The notes: generated by a model not told the origin, from the sequence alone. Positions 46,936-60,499 are shown, counted from the stretch's first letter. The stretch is DNA of 64,000 nucleotides from Lottia gigantea (GCF_000327385.1 NW_008708986.1:5280443-5344442); one strand, 5' to 3'. Numbers and translations: made by a program.

Positions 46936-46941
46936 TTCCAG

Positions 46942-47004
46942 GAGGCAAGGCATCACGGGGTTTGGCAAAAGGAAAATATCATAGCTGCGCGGAAGCTACG
47001 GTAG
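46942..47004 (+). other. Possible small terminal exon
   Basis: A good acceptor (TTTCTTTCATTCCAG) precedes 20 open codons (EARHHGVWQKENIIAARKLR) and TAG. The phase would fit the donor at 32521, but the implied intron is over 14 kb and all three frames are open for some distance. Speculative. Confidence 0.18.
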
Positions 47005-47291
47005 CAATAGTTCCTTAATATTATTGACAAAGCTTTGTGTTTATTTTGTTATTTTTTTGACGGTTTGTCAAAGTTTGTTTGATGATTAATTTGCAAAAAC
47101 AATTTCATCGAACTGTATTTTAGGTCTAAAACAATTTCCAAGGAAAAATATATATATTAGTTATTTCCATCATTCTTGAATCAATAATCTCTTAGCTTCA
47201 CTCACATGTACTGTGATAAGTGTCGACAGCGAAGTGGTGTATGTTTTTTGTTTACCTTGAATGTATTGGAAAGTCTGTTTATCGTCATTTT

Positions 47292-47645
47292 TATACGCCC
47301 ACGTGGCAATGTGGACGTATATTACCGTCCGTTAATATTCCTTGAAGACACGATAGAGACTTCAGGTCTTATATACGATCTTGATGAAACTTGGTATGCA
47401 TGTATATGAGATCTCGGTTCAAAGAGGTAATAATCGGATGAAGGGTTTCGGAGTTATTGCCCCTGACTTAGTAATAACGCGTCAAATTTGGCTTGAAGGC
47501 ACGATAGAGACTGCAGTTTTTATATGATCTTGATGAAACTTGGTTTGTATGTATAAATTGATGAGATCTAGGTCAAGTTCGAAATTGGTAATAATCGGAT
47601 GAACAAATGTAGAAATATTGCTCTTGAAATAGTAAAAATAGCTTG
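47292..47645 (+). repeat. Interspersed repeat with about 152-bp units
   Basis: Begins ATACGCCCACGTGG and carries two units around CACGATAGAGACT and GATCTTGATGAAACTTGGT (47341 and 47493). A further piece of the same unit occurs at 48803-48890, so the tandem-core element at 47640-48798 seems to have inserted into this repeat. Confidence 0.6.
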
Positions 47646-48798
47646 CCAGGCAAGGTAATATACGCCCACTTATAGCTTTGTTTGAAATTGAATATTTGTT
47701 AGAAAATAGCAAACATGGACAAAAGGAAATATTCAACTTATACCCAAATCCATCACAAACTGTGCCATCACAAGTTAAAAATCAAACACATTTGTAAGAA
47801 TAACGGCAATAACTTGTATTTTATATTTCAAAGGGTTTAGTTTTGATTGTGATCAATTTCATCAAGTTGTCAAATTTGTTTTAGACTTCTGCTTTGTAGA
47901 ATAAAAATTACGTGTTTTACAAGATTTTTAATCAGATTTATAAATTGAACGTGTTGTCAAGAACAAAGGCAATAATTCATACTAAATATTTTTTGATTTC
48001 GCTGATTTTCAATAGGGTTTATCCTTGGGTGATTATGAACACTCATAACAAGTTCCGTTAAAATCCTTCAAGAATTGTGCCTTCTAGAGTGTTTACGAGC
48101 TAAAAATTGAACACGTTTTAAATGACAAGGGCAATAATTCATACTAAATATTTTTCGATTTCGCTGATTTTCAATAGGGTTTATCCTTGGGTGATTACGA
48201 ACACTCATACCAAGTTTCGTTGAAATCCTTCAAGAATTGTGCCTTCTAGAGTGTTTATGGGATAAAAATTGAATGCGTTTTCAAGAACAAGGGCAATAAT
48301 TCATACTAAATATTTTTCGATTTCGCTGATTTTCAATAGGGTTTATCCTTGGGTGATTACGAACACTCATACCAAGTTTCGTTAAAATCCTTCAAGAATT
48401 ATGCCTTGTAGAGTGTTTACGAGCTAAAAATTGAACGCGTTTTCAAGAACAAGGGCAATAATTCATACTTAATATTTTTCGATTTCGCTGATTTTCAATA
48501 GGGTCTATCCTTGGGTGATAACGAACACTCATAAAGTTTCGTCAAAATCTGTCAAGAATTGTGCCTTCTAGAGTGTTTACGAGCTAAAAATTAACAAGGG
48601 CAACAATTCATGCTAAATATTTTTCGATTTCGCTGATTTTCAATAGGGTTTATCCTTGGGTGATTGCGAACACACATACTAAGTTTCGTTAAAATCCGTC
48701 AAGAATTGTGCCCTGTAGAGTGTTTACGAGCAATTGTGGACGGACGGACGGACATGGGTGACGACAATATACGCCCCCCATTTCATGTGGGCGTATAA
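47640..48798 (+). repeat. Composite element with a 162-bp tandem core
   Basis: Starts GCTTGCCAGGCAAGGTAATA and TACGCCCAC, ends ATTTCATGTGGGCGTATAAA, so TATACGCCCAC is inverted at the two ends. The core holds about six monomers. Landmarks GGCAATAA at 47806, 47968, 48130, 48292 and 48454 are 162 bp apart; the last monomer is 17 bp shorter. A GGACGGACGGAC microsatellite follows the core. The layout of flank, 160-bp-class tandem core, microsatellite and end recalls the pearl/HINE-type elements of bivalves (comparison from general knowledge). Confidence 0.8.
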
Positions 48799-48899
48799 AA
48801 ACGAGTCAAATTTGGCTCTTGATGAAACTTGGTATGCATGTATATATTGATGAGATCTCAGTCGAAATTGATAACGATAGGATGAACGGTCCCTGGCTT

Positions 48900-51800
48900 A
48901 TTATGAAAATTCATTATTAATCCACTAAAGACTTTTATAATTCTGTGACAGCTGGTAGGGCGATTTTATCTTACCTGGCATTTAAGTACTACTGTATTAT
49001 ACTTCAGGATAACAACCACTAATTCAGACTCGAAGTTATTCTCTCGTGAACTGTAAAATCTTGAAAAATCTACCATTAATTTGTCACACTATTGATAACT
49101 TCCTGATTCTACCAGACTGTCATTAAAATAATATCGTCTTGAGAACATTCCTGTCATTGTCTGCAACTGTAAAAATCTAATTTAAAGAGATTGTAAACAA
49201 GTTTTTTTTAAAATTTTTTTATGTGTATCGATAGCATCAATTCGCACCATTATAATTTTCTATCAGTAGAAAACATCCTTATATACGATGCCTTTAAAAT
49301 ACTTTAGTAATGAATATACCAAGAAAATAATGCTTAATGTGTAGTCTTCTTGAAAAGGATGGTGGGTTGACAACATGAATCGTAGAATGCCTTCAGGTGT
49401 TCCAAAAAATGTGAGAGTACTCTTATAAAAGACTTTTATGTAGGTATTGTATCTGAGCTTTATTTCAATTAATCTTTTGGACTTCGACCTAAGAGCTTAA
49501 TACTGAAGTTACACTAACGGTTTTTGTCGACGACGCGAATCTTGAGTAAAATCTCCCGTGTGCCCGACAAGATAATTGCGGAGCCAACATAAAACGAGTT
49601 TGATTTTTGTCGTTGATTGTTTTCTTCGTGTGCATCCTCCAATGGTACCCAACAAAAATTAGAGACAACATCCGGTCTTGTGCCCTAGCTTTAGCGAATG
49701 AGGTTGAAGTATGAATGACTACTAGAAAGCCTGGCTATCTTCATATTGGTTGGTAATACACATACACGTACCAAAGAAAGAATACCTATAAATATACAAT
49801 AAACCCCGTCGGAGTTTACACTGTCACCTTTAAGATCGATATAAGCACTCTAGTGTGCAGCATGAGACTACATAAAAGCTGAATCTCTTTCTGATCCGAA
49901 ATTATGATTCTTTGAATTCTTTGAAGCCATGGTTTTCCTAATCTATTAATAGTGGTTTAGTTAAGCTTTGTTCGTGTTTCCCTGCGTTACACTACTTCTA
50001 AAGAGTGAGTAATTTAGACAAATTTTATGAAAAAGATAATCCTCTTAGCCACGATAATTTAGGTCTCAAAGTTAATAATTCCTTTATAATAAAGATGTCA
50101 ATTGAAAAGATAAAGTAATAATAATTACAGGTTGAGGCTTAAAGTAGGTAAATTCCCGTGTCTTGCAGCGCATATATAACAAAGGACTAACTTAAGAGTT
50201 TTTAACCACCATTTCTAGTTGACCATTATATAATCTGATAATATACTTGACAATACAAGCACTGAATAGAGCGCTTACTCTTTAAATAAAAATTCAAATC
50301 GTCCAATATATTTTTGCTTATATTTTCCTGATTCCATCATTTATGTTTTGTGTGTGTTCGCTGAAATCAGTTAAACCGATCTCAGAAACACTAGTTGTTA
50401 GCTAAGCTAATCAGTTATAGTATTTACAACTTACCGTTGAAATTTGAGCCTTCATTTGCATCCATAAATAGCTATAGCTGAAACAAAATTGTAGTATTAT
50501 ATTTTTATTGTTATTTGAATAATCGTTGTTTTAAAAATAAATTGTATTTTTCACGATTCAAAATAAAGTTGAGAGAAATGTATAAACACAAATTACTTGT
50601 AACGTGTAAAGTCTTATAGATAAAAAATTTCAAGTATATTGTTGTTACAGAAATTACGCTATAATTTTTTTTCTCCGGAGGCAATTGAAATACATTGGCT
50701 TTGTTTTCATAACATTGTTACTAAAGTTAATAAGATACATTAACCTAGCATATATTTCACTTAAACAATTACATCCATGATTTGGTAACTAGTCCAGCTT
50801 TAAAAAAAAGGGGTTAATGCTTCAAACATTTCTATTTTTGTTGGAATGTGGCTGAAAAGGTTCAACGCTATGCAGTGTACAATAAGTAAAATTTTGCAAG
50901 GACATATTCATTGGATAACTTTGAACTTGAACACTCTGTAACATGGGGCTCAGTTTATTGTACCGTTCAAATACTTTTCCCATGCCATCTGCATCAACCC
51001 TCCGATCTGCATCTCTGGCAGTAGTGATAATAAAACAACAAGCAACTATCTTACCAAAGTAGAACACAAAACCATTCCGACGATTCAGCTCACTTCTGAG
51101 CCAGTATACAGCTTTGCACCGTCTTGGAATTTCTCAGATGTTTTGTATGAACAGGGATAAATATGACCAGGGTATCAAAAAGAAGTAGATACAAGTTGTG
51201 GCAAAATTGTCACCATTGCAAATGCATGGCGTTGCCATCTTCATAAGGTAAAGCTCCATTTCATCTCATTTCGTACTGTCACTTTGTGATTATCATGAAA
51301 ATAATAACATGGTATTAAAACACCAAGAAAAATAATAAATTGAGAGACACGTTGCTAAAGGCGTCAAGGAAAGGTCGAAAATGATTTAATTTCAGTATCA
51401 ATTATTTGTCTTGAAAATCTGCAGGATGTGCCAGAAGCTAATTTGTCATTATTTGCTATGAAATAAATGGAATATTTATCAGCAATTTTCTGATTTTTAA
51501 CAATGTTTTAAATTTTTCTTTTCACTCTTCAAGAAAGAAAATTATAACAGAAAGGAAATCGCATCTTTCGAGAAGAAAATGGTACAGCTGTGGGCTTTTA
51601 TTTTTTTTCTCATTTACATGTCGGTCTGAACTAAAAAAAAAACAACTCTTAGATAAGAATGTTCTCCGAAAAAGTAATTGTCCCGGAACTACACACGACA
51701 CGTTGTATTTTATCAAGCTTCGATTACTAGATAGGGCAGTGAACAACGAATGTCAATATTGCATTGACCATATCTGCTCTGAATGATTTAAATGAATGCA

Positions 51801-52960
51801 ATGATTAAAACTTCACCATTCCATTCTACACTCTTAAGCTGCTACTGATTGATTTGAACAGGATAGTTCGTTGGGTGGACAAAAACAACGTCACTTGAAT
51901 TGTGCACCATGACAAAAGCCCCTCGGAAAAAGCCTCTGCACAAAAAAAACAAAAATAAAACAAACTAAATGGTCTACTACATAATGGTTTTTCTAACAGA
52001 TAATGCTTTGTTTTACTTGTCATAAAAATGCGAAGCTCGGTTCACTTCAAGAACAACGTTCCTGTGGGAGCAAGGATATATATCAAAACAGTATAAACAC
52101 GTTATTCACGCCAATGCACTTTCCATAAATTGTAATAACCGGATGTGGAATTTTCACAAGGAGATTCGATTGAACATATTCGTATTTTATTGTCATAAGA
52201 TTATGTTGGTAATAGAACCAAATTTGTCCTTGGTGAGTTCCTCGATGCTTTGAACCCAATGGGGCAGAGTTGATTTACTAACTTGATTGCTGACGGTTAT
52301 ACTTATAGGTTGAATATATTTTCAGTGCGATGCCATTTATTTCTTTTCTTTGATGATTAAATATCAATTCTAATAATACTGTATAGAAAGAGCATAGAAT
52401 AATATCATTGGTGGTAATTTTAAAGAAAAATTACCTCCTAGAATGGACATGGAATTTAAAGATTCTAACTTGGTTAACAAGTGTGTATATTCATCAGATG
52501 GACCAAGGAACTCCACAGATGAACAAAACCCAAGTTTAAAAATTATACTTTTTGGTCATCGGAAGAGGTAGTGTATCTTTAACTCTTATGAACAATTATG
52601 TCTTACATGCTGTCAGATTGAGATGCGACAAATTCTGTCAATGAAAGACATAAAATATATTAATTCTACAAAATTGATTTAACATTAACAAATCAAAGCC
52701 TCTAAAATCTCGTTACATTTCAGATAGTAGCAGTCCAAATTAACTCTACATTAACTAGCAACCAGTCTACATTCTAATTATAGGATTTAAAGTGACAAGT
52801 TTTAACAGACATTACCCTAATTACGATCCTTATATTTTTTTACGTCGTTCTTGGTATCGATTTGCTTGACATTTGAAGTCTTGTTTTTGATGACAATCTT
52901 TAGGTTTGTGATTGGTACTTGTACTTCCATCTAAAACATGCTGAAACCAGTGACTCAACT
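48900..52960. other. Intergenic, scattered repeats, no gene
   Basis: No supported coding sequence. It contains a diverged relative of the 19139-19419 MITE (49515-49640), a short piece of the 25055 repeat (50428-50470) and a piece of the 33700 family (51215-51275). Confidence 0.4.
49515..49640. repeat. Diverged relative of the 19139-19419 MITE
   Basis: CGAATCTTGAGTAAAATCTC, CCGTGTGCC and GACAAGATAATTGC parallel TTGAATCTTGGGTAAATTTC, GCGTGTGCC and GACAAGATTATAGC at 19187-19245. Confidence 0.5.
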
Positions 52961-52963
52961 AGA

Positions 52964-53025
52964 TGAGTGGCGGCCCGTGGACTTGAGTGGGTTGGTGCCC
53001 CTCCCCCGAGATTTTTTTTTAACAT
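52964..53025 (+). repeat. Dispersed repeat, copy 2 (pair with 1310-1380)
   Basis: GAGTGGCGGCCCGTGGACTT, then GGTTGGTGCCCCTCCC and a T-run; similar to 1310-1380. Confidence 0.4.
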
Positions 53026-53784
53026 TATGCTCTTGTGCATTCATTTTATTTTTTTTCTTGGGATGAGGCCTTTGACTTGGTTAAACCAGGCCCTTAGCAG
53101 CCACTGTGTTTTGCTTTGGAAATCTAGACGCATGCATTTGAGGTCTGAAGCCACACTGCGACTCGGCATTTTCGTGGGTTGATGTGGTCCTTGAGTACAT
53201 GTAAACAATTATCAGATGTTCACAAGCGAAATTCCCTTCAAATGTATTTCAAACGAGAAATTTCACTTGTTATTTCTATCTTCATTGGATTCTCTCATGC
53301 CTAAATATTTTGTCAACAAAGACAGTAATAGGAAATACAATGTGTGCATGCTCTAGAGGAAATGGCCTTGTAAAGTTCTGTTTTTGAGATGTCTGTAGAG
53401 TCGTCAATGAAACTTTCAAAGGCGGATAATTATGAATACACTTGTTTAAGCCGTGGACAATTTTGCTGATTAGCTTAGCTAAAAAATCACTTTTCTGAGA
53501 TAAAAATACGCTTGATCGAATGGATTGTGAATGTGCCCTTTCCATCTTAAACTTATTTGGTATATTTAATTACAATGTTTATCAAAATTGGTGTTTGATG
53601 CTTTTCTGTTTGTCTGACTGACATTTAAAGAAATGCTCATTACACCACGACTATTTAATGCATTTGTCTCTTAACCTTGACATTTTCATGATTTTGCCAT
53701 GTTCAGTACATTGGCTAACGAATGTCCCTGGGCAAAGATTGACATGATTATTTCTAACCATGCTGTTTCTCGTGATTTATTGGA

Positions 53785-53865
53785 ATGTAAGCATTGCGTG
53801 AGGTCGATTTAAGGTCTGTATTATGGCGAATTATATTAGATAATTAGGTATATATTGATGTGAAC
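53785..53865 (+). repeat. Dispersed repeat, inverted partner of 58880-58965
   Basis: GCGTGAGGTCGATTTAAGGT, TTATATTAGATAATTAGGT and ATATTGATGTGAAC match the reverse complement of 58880-58965 across about 80 bp. Confidence 0.75.
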
Positions 53866-53974
53866 TACTGAGAAAGCTTTAGGTGTTTAGATTTTTATAA
53901 AAATCTATAAAAAAAAGTTTCTTTGACCTTCATACATGTATATAATATGTCATACGTCTTTTCTATATATGTCA

Positions 53975-54075
53975 GAGAAGAACAAAAGAAAAGACGAGTC
54001 GTCATTTTAGATTTCAAACGCAGATAATTCTGGACGTGGATTTGAAGGCTCAAATTTAGGCGGTGAGCTGTGGAC
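53975..54075 (-). repeat. Dispersed repeat, copy 3 of the 25055 family
   Basis: Reverse complement reads CACAGCTCACCGCCTAAATT, then TGAGCC and CCAGAATTATCTGCG, through CGACTCGTCTTTTCTT, matching 25055-25150. Confidence 0.6.
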
Positions 54076-54119
54076 ACTATTACTCAGAAACACTTCATTT
54101 GCATATATTTTACATATCA

Positions 54120-57100
54120 ACAAATGGCTATATTGTCATTTCATATCATATTGGATTTCAGGGTTACATAGAGGCTTCCTTATTAACATCACTTATATAT
54201 GTTTTTTAAAGGCAGCCATATAGAAATATGGTTATTATTATATATTGTAGCCGCACCTACCATAAACATGTACATGTATCGCTTACATCTCTGATGGCTC
54301 CGTTTCTTAGAAAAGTTCAATAAACGGAAAGCCTTGAATAGACGACAACTTTTCCCATTGATTCATGTATCTGTATAACAAATTCTTGCTCTAACAAAAA
54401 ACCAGGGAAACAAAAAAAAAAAAAAAACCCATTAAAATAACCGTTTATGAAAAATCCATTAAGCTACTGGATTAGTTTATATTACCACAAGCAGAATCTT
54501 CACTTTAGTGTCACTATTCCTCCTTTTAATCCAAACAAGCTTGAATTTAGAGTAGAAATGGGAGAAAGTCGTTGATTGATTGAGCACTATGTATTTTAGT
54601 GACATTCATTATCAGTTATTCTTTTGAGATTTATTTGCTTACAAATTTGACAGATAATTCTGAAAATGGTGTGTGACAAAATATTTTACAAGTCTTCAGA
54701 GAGCAGTGTGAATTTATTTGCTTACATTATTAAAAATCATATCATTCTCCAAATGGCGTGCGATATAATAATTTATATGTCGTACATGTCAATTAGAGGA
54801 AGCTCTTGAGATCGGATGTTATGACATGGCATGTCATCATTCATTTAAGAACATTTGCTCCATACAAACCTCAAGACAAGATGTAGTCACTTGGATGAAA
54901 CGATATGTGATGTCTATCTCATAAGGACCAATTAAAACACAAGACAGTTTTGGGCGTATAATACTACTTGGTGTCATGTACCAATAAAAATCGGAACACA
55001 GTTTTATGTATGATACTCTAGTGGGTGTCATGAACCAATTACAAACCGATCACAATTTTATGCATACTATTGGTTGTCATGGACAGATTACAAATACAAA
55101 ATTATTTCTTATTTTTTTGTCTATCAAAGGAAATATCTGAGCTATTTAGTGGCAACTATGTAATCATTGATCATATCTGTAAATAACATCACGTATATTG
55201 AACAGGAAGTGTTGGGTACCGATTGTTTAACGTTTCTGAAGGAACCAATTCAGACGAGTCCTTATATATCTTTGACGTGACATGTACTTTTAGTGAAAGG
55301 AACTATTAAGGTCAATAACTAAGTCAAGAGGTACTTCCATGTAATCGATTTGAAAATGTAATGCTATAATTACACCAATATGAACGTATTGTTCGGACAA
55401 GCATTTAAAATTGTCTCAGAAGTTTTCTTGTCACAGATTCAATAATAACAGACTAAGATAAGCTTTGGGCATTTCAATTCTTCGACAATTATTTCCAATT
55501 TCTTTAATTTTATCTTCCGGCGCTTGGAATTTCATTTTTTATTTTCTGAATTCTTATAATTGTGAATTGACGGTATAAAATGGTATGTGATGCAAACGAT
55601 GTAAAGATTGCTTTTTGAATTCCATATTTTGTATCATTATTGTTCGTGTTTTTCTGCACAACATGAATATCAGCGTGACGGAATCACGGAATATGAAGTT
55701 TATGAAGAATATGAGACCCATTAAGAATAACAGGTGAATAGGGATGCGATATTCATATTGATAATTGTTTGCCTTGATATAGTCTAGTTATTGAGAATAG
55801 ACCAAAGAACATTAATTGGTATGTAAACGATGTAGATCTTAAAGAAGAGACGGAATAAGGGCAACATTCATTGTATAATGGTTTATCACCTGCATTACCG
55901 GCATTAACGTGTAGCGGTTCAATTCACTAAACCTTAAGATAAGTCTAGTATTCCAGTCATCTCAGCCAGAAAGCATTAATTCGACTTTAAACAAATTTTC
56001 CAACCAAAGGATTTTCAGGGGTTTTCGTAGTTGTGGCTATAGAATGAAGCTATTTGCTCAGTTATGTCAAAAAAGGGCAGGCAGCGTGATTTAGTCGTCT
56101 TTCCTCATTACTTCAGTCCAGAACTTGCTGGCGGAAAAAATCCTTGTAAAAATATTAATGTTGAATCTAGTATGGCAAGTGTATGTGCCCTGAACTGTCG
56201 GTTCTTATCATTCATGTCTTTTAGAAGTAAACTCTTCGCATCTCAATATTCGACCTGGTAGAGTAGTGTCCTATTTTTATCTTAAACTATTTAAAAGCAT
56301 GTAACTAAAAGCTGTCTGAAACCATTAAGACTGTCGGGGTAACCAGAGTAGAGTAACTAAGTTTAGAGTATAAATGGCTGGTGATACGTCACCTAAGTTT
56401 TACTTCCATTAAAATGTTGTCTACGTCACAAAACGTCGAATTGCTTTTAAATCGTTAAAAAGATTTTGCTTGTAATTATCTTATCCAACACCCACGATTT
56501 TAGTCTTAATAACTCTATCGAAAGACGTAAAGTATTCACAATAACCAATGTATAAAAGGATGAAATACCCGAAAAAGGGGTAACAAAGCCAATAAATGAG
56601 CATACAGGTCATTTGCCTATCAAGATTCAAAGTCTGCTGGAGGAAAGAGTTCTAAGTTAACATACCGGAGAATGTTGAATGAAGACGATAACAAAATAAT
56701 ACATGTTGTTTTTGAAACAAACCGAGCAAGAAACGAAATGAATTCCAGTGTTTTGCTAATATTGCTAAAAAAATTGGATAATCAGAACGACCAATTTCGT
56801 CAGCGGATTAAACTTTTTTTTTTTTTAGTATCAAACCACAGTGGGTAATTTTACACGCAGTCAGCAAGAAAATGCTAAATACTGGTTAAAATACACTTTT
56901 AAGTATTTCGTGTCGTGATTTGCTAATAACGACACACACTACTATATGTGTAGAGGTACTGCACTTTTCCTCAAATGTTATTAAAATTAAATCTGGTATG
57001 GGAATGAAAATCGGCTCACAAGAGTTTTTCCCGATTGAAGTGCATGTATGTTCAATATAATGCGTGACATCATTTCCTCAGAATATCAGATTTTAAATTC

Positions 57101-58060
57101 CACCGAAATTACTAAGATAAACAAGTTTATTCTGTGCGGAGAAGAAAAAATTATTGGTACCGGCGATCAATCAATCTATCTATCTTACTGTGATTCTTTA
57201 ACCATATTCCATATCATACATCAACTTCAAAGAGAGGATGTCACACATGCTGTGTTAAAAGCGACAGAATGTAAACAGTAATGTTTCAAAGCTGGTTCTT
57301 CATATAGATGGATTTATTTAGTGTAACATCGGTCTCAAATTTCTCCATCATTAATCATCGCATCTTTCTTCCTGAAACATTCTGTTATCAATACCCTTGA
57401 AAAACGATACTAAAACCAATCTACTCTTTTCACTCCACTTTCTACCGACCTTGACTATAGATCAGGGGGTAAAAAGAAGTTGGGAAAGTCGGTTGCTGTA
57501 GGGTTGGGAATCGCTCAATAATCTTGAAATAAGATCACAATTTCGTATCATTCTCATTTTCCGTTATGTTAAGCTGAAAGGTAATCTAACAAGTTTTCTA
57601 CCAAAGGTCCGCTCAAAGGTAGTATCTTATCCAATCGTGTAGAACCCGTGTTTTGATGTGATATCGAAACCTAAATGAGCAATCTTATACAGAAATGGGT
57701 TCACATGACACGCTTTGATTGATTAAAAATAATATCACTGGGACGTACCTTTGGTATGAAACTGTTTAGATTACAATGAAGACTAAAAATATCAGAAAAC
57801 AAAAAATAACTTTTTCATATAAATCAGCAGAATTCATTTTTGATTTACGAAAAACTTACACGTATAATCTTAGAGGAAAAATCATCTTATCCTATGTGGA
57901 CAAATTGGATATACGATACTTTCTACATCATCGGAAGCCAGGGGATATAAATTGGCACTAGTAATACACTGAAGTGTCTGTAGAAAGGGATATAGACCTC
58001 TTAAGAATTTAACTTCAGCTATTCACAAAACAGAACGCCCCGCTATCCTGCAATTCTACA
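54120..58060. other. Intergenic, no gene recognised
   Basis: About 3.9 kb, AT-rich, with an A-run at about 54411-54427. ORFs of 60-80 codons here have no domain signal and their composition matches noncoding AT-rich DNA. Confidence 0.4.
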
Positions 58061-58065
58061 AGATA

Positions 58066-58700
58066 GCTTGCCAGGCAAGGTAATATACGCCCATTGGTAG
58101 GTTTGATTTTAAACAAAAATATTTGGCAGTACAGTAACAGAATAAAATATTCAACCTTCAGTCATACACTTTCGAACTATTTGAGATGATACTGAATAAT
58201 ACTACCACATTTTGTTAAAATCCGACAAGAATCTATTGGTGATAATAAACAATTTGAGAAAAGTCGAGAATTGTGCCTTTTAACGTGTTTAAATCTAAAG
58301 ATTGAACGCGCTTCCAAGGGCAATAGCTCATAAACTATTTTTGTTGTTGATTTTTTCGATTTTTAATGGTTTCATCCTCGGGTTTTGACGAACACTCAAG
58401 TTTCTTCAAAATTCGTAAAGAATTGTGCCTTCTAGAATGTTTACGAGTTGAACGTGTTCTCAAGAACAAGGGCAATAAATAAAACTAAAACTATGTTTAT
58501 CACGCCCACACCCAGTATCATCAAAATCCGCCAAAAATTGTGCCTTCTACAGTGTTTAAGAGAATTTCAAAAACATGGGCAATAACTTATACTAAATAAT
58601 TTTCGATTCTTCTGATTTTCAATAGAGTTCATCCTTGGGTGATTACAAACACCCATACCAAGTTTCCGTAAAATGCGTAAAGAATTGTGCAGTCAAGCAA
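58066..58700 (+). repeat. Diverged tandem-core interspersed element
   Basis: Begins GCTTGCCAGGCAAGGTAATA and TACGCCCA like the element at 47640. It continues with about three diverged monomers (GTGCCTTCTAGAATGTTTAC, AACAAGGGCAATAA, CATCCTTGGGTGATTAC). The far terminus is not seen, so it is probably truncated. Confidence 0.7.
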
Positions 58701-58879
58701 AGTATAAATGAATGAAGGATAAAATTTGCAAATGAAAATCAAATTTGCTTTCATAATATATTTGCTTATTGGTGTCGATATATGTATATCTCCGTATAAA
58801 CAGGGTTTAAATCAAGTTTAATATAATAAGTCAGATTACCAGATCCTATATAAAAATGACGCCTGGGGTTTGCTCTGAA

Positions 58880-58965
58880 GTTCATATCAATATAGACCTA
58901 ATTATCTAATATAATAAGCCATTATACAGACCTAAAATCGACCTCACGCGATGCGTAGATTCACG
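58880..58965 (-). repeat. Dispersed repeat, inverted partner of 53785-53865
   Basis: GTTCATATCAATATAGACCT, AATTATCTAATATAATAAGCC and AATCGACCTCACGC are the reverse complement of the other copy. Confidence 0.75.
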
Positions 58966-59004
58966 AACGACAGCATGGAAGAAAAGTTTGAAGTCATTCC
59001 ATTC

Positions 59005-59545
59005 AATGGTCTGTAAATCAGGTTCGTTGATCAGTGAAATAAACATGTGTTTCAAGAAAAACAAGTTCGTTGATCTGTGAGATAAACATGTATTTCAAGA
59101 AATAAACAAATTCGTTGATCAGTGAAATGAACACGTATTTCAAGAAATAAACAAATTCGTTGATCAGTGAAAGACATGTATTTCAAGAAATAAACAGGTT
59201 CGCTGTCCAGTGAAATAAACATGTATTTCAAGAAATAAACAAATTCGTTGATCAGTGAAAGACATGTATTTCAAGAAATAAACAGGTTCGCTGTCCAGTG
59301 AAATAAACATGTATTTCAAGAAATAAACAGGTTCGCTGTCCAGTGAAATAAACATGTATTTCAAGAAATAAACAGGTTCGCTGTCCAGTGAAATAAACAT
59401 GTATTTCAAGAAATAAACAGGTTCGCTGTCCAGTGAAATAAACATGTATTTCAAGAAATAAACAGGTTCGCTGTCCAGTGAAATAAACATGTATTTCAAG
59501 AAATAAACAGGTTCGCTGTCCAGTTAAATGAACATGTATATGAAG
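59005..59545. repeat. Minisatellite, 45-bp unit, about 11 copies
   Basis: Homogeneous copies of AACAGGTTCGCTGTCCAGTG plus AAATAAACATGTATTTCAAGAAATA; copies at 59283 and 59328 set the period. The 5' copies carry a variant (AAATTCGTTGATCAGTGAAA). Because 45 is divisible by three, both long minus-strand frames stay open, giving false 15-residue repeat proteins. Confidence 0.92.
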
Positions 59546-60490
59546 AAATTTACACAAATTCAAAACATAAATGGCACACTCTAATCTAGATTAGATTGAT
59601 TGCCCATTTTTTTTAGGCTGGTTTTATCACAAAAATTATAGTGAAACCTCTGCAAATACATAATTTTTTACCTTTTATCCTGGACATTACTATTTAATAA
59701 AAGCCTGTGTATCGATTTATACAATACTACTGAACTCCAGCATGAAAGGTATAATCAAAATCAAGGATTTAAATGTCAAGCGAATCGATGTTTCTGAACT
59801 AAATGAACCAAAGTCAAATGAAAGAAATTTTTCTTTTCTGTAAATTAAATTGGCTAGAGGGTCAAGATAAAATGCGACGTCTAAGAAAAACATTTTAACA
59901 TCGTTAAGTCCATGCTATTTGGATTTTTATTCACACCAACAATAACTAACACTGTCGCAACTTTTCCCTTGCGAACTTATTAATGAGAATTTAGATAGTT
60001 ATTATGAGGTTAAAGGGATGGTTTTGATCTTTATTAACTTATATTATGTACATGTATATGACGCAAAAGCTGACATTGATATTTTTGCTATGGCTACGTA
60101 TTAAAACACCAAAAAGTGTAATAAAAAGGTCACAGTGGAATTTCAAGAACGACATACGTTTGACTGAATATTAGAATGGTGCAAATAGATGTCTTAATAC
60201 AAAATCTCAAATATAACAAGATTTTATAGACTTACAGACAGGTTTTAACTTTATTCAACTAAACTGATTTGATAATGTTAAATCAATTTGTAGCATTAGT
60301 AAACTTTTTAGCCTTTTATTGACGGCAGAATGTAATTTTTTAAAGAAAGGCTTCAGAAGACGATATTTCGTATTCCAAATGTAAACAACTTGTTTGGTAG
60401 CTTCCAGACGTAATCTGATTATTTGAAAGTTTCCAAATGCAAACATAATCTTTTGTTTGGTATTTTTCCAGAATATGCAATCATGTCGTT
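59546..60490. other. No feature recognised
   Basis: AT-rich sequence leading into the next minisatellite. Nothing supported. Confidence 0.4.
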
Positions 60491-60499
60491 TTGTTGTCT

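Noticed and set aside
59005-59545. Possible CRISPR-like array
   Set aside because: The copies are directly adjacent with no unique spacers, and the genome is eukaryotic; it is a minisatellite.
59164-59563. Two overlapping minus-strand ORFs of 103-111 codons with 15-residue repeats
   Set aside because: They arise because the 45-bp minisatellite unit is divisible by three and lacks stops in two frames; no start context or other coding sign.
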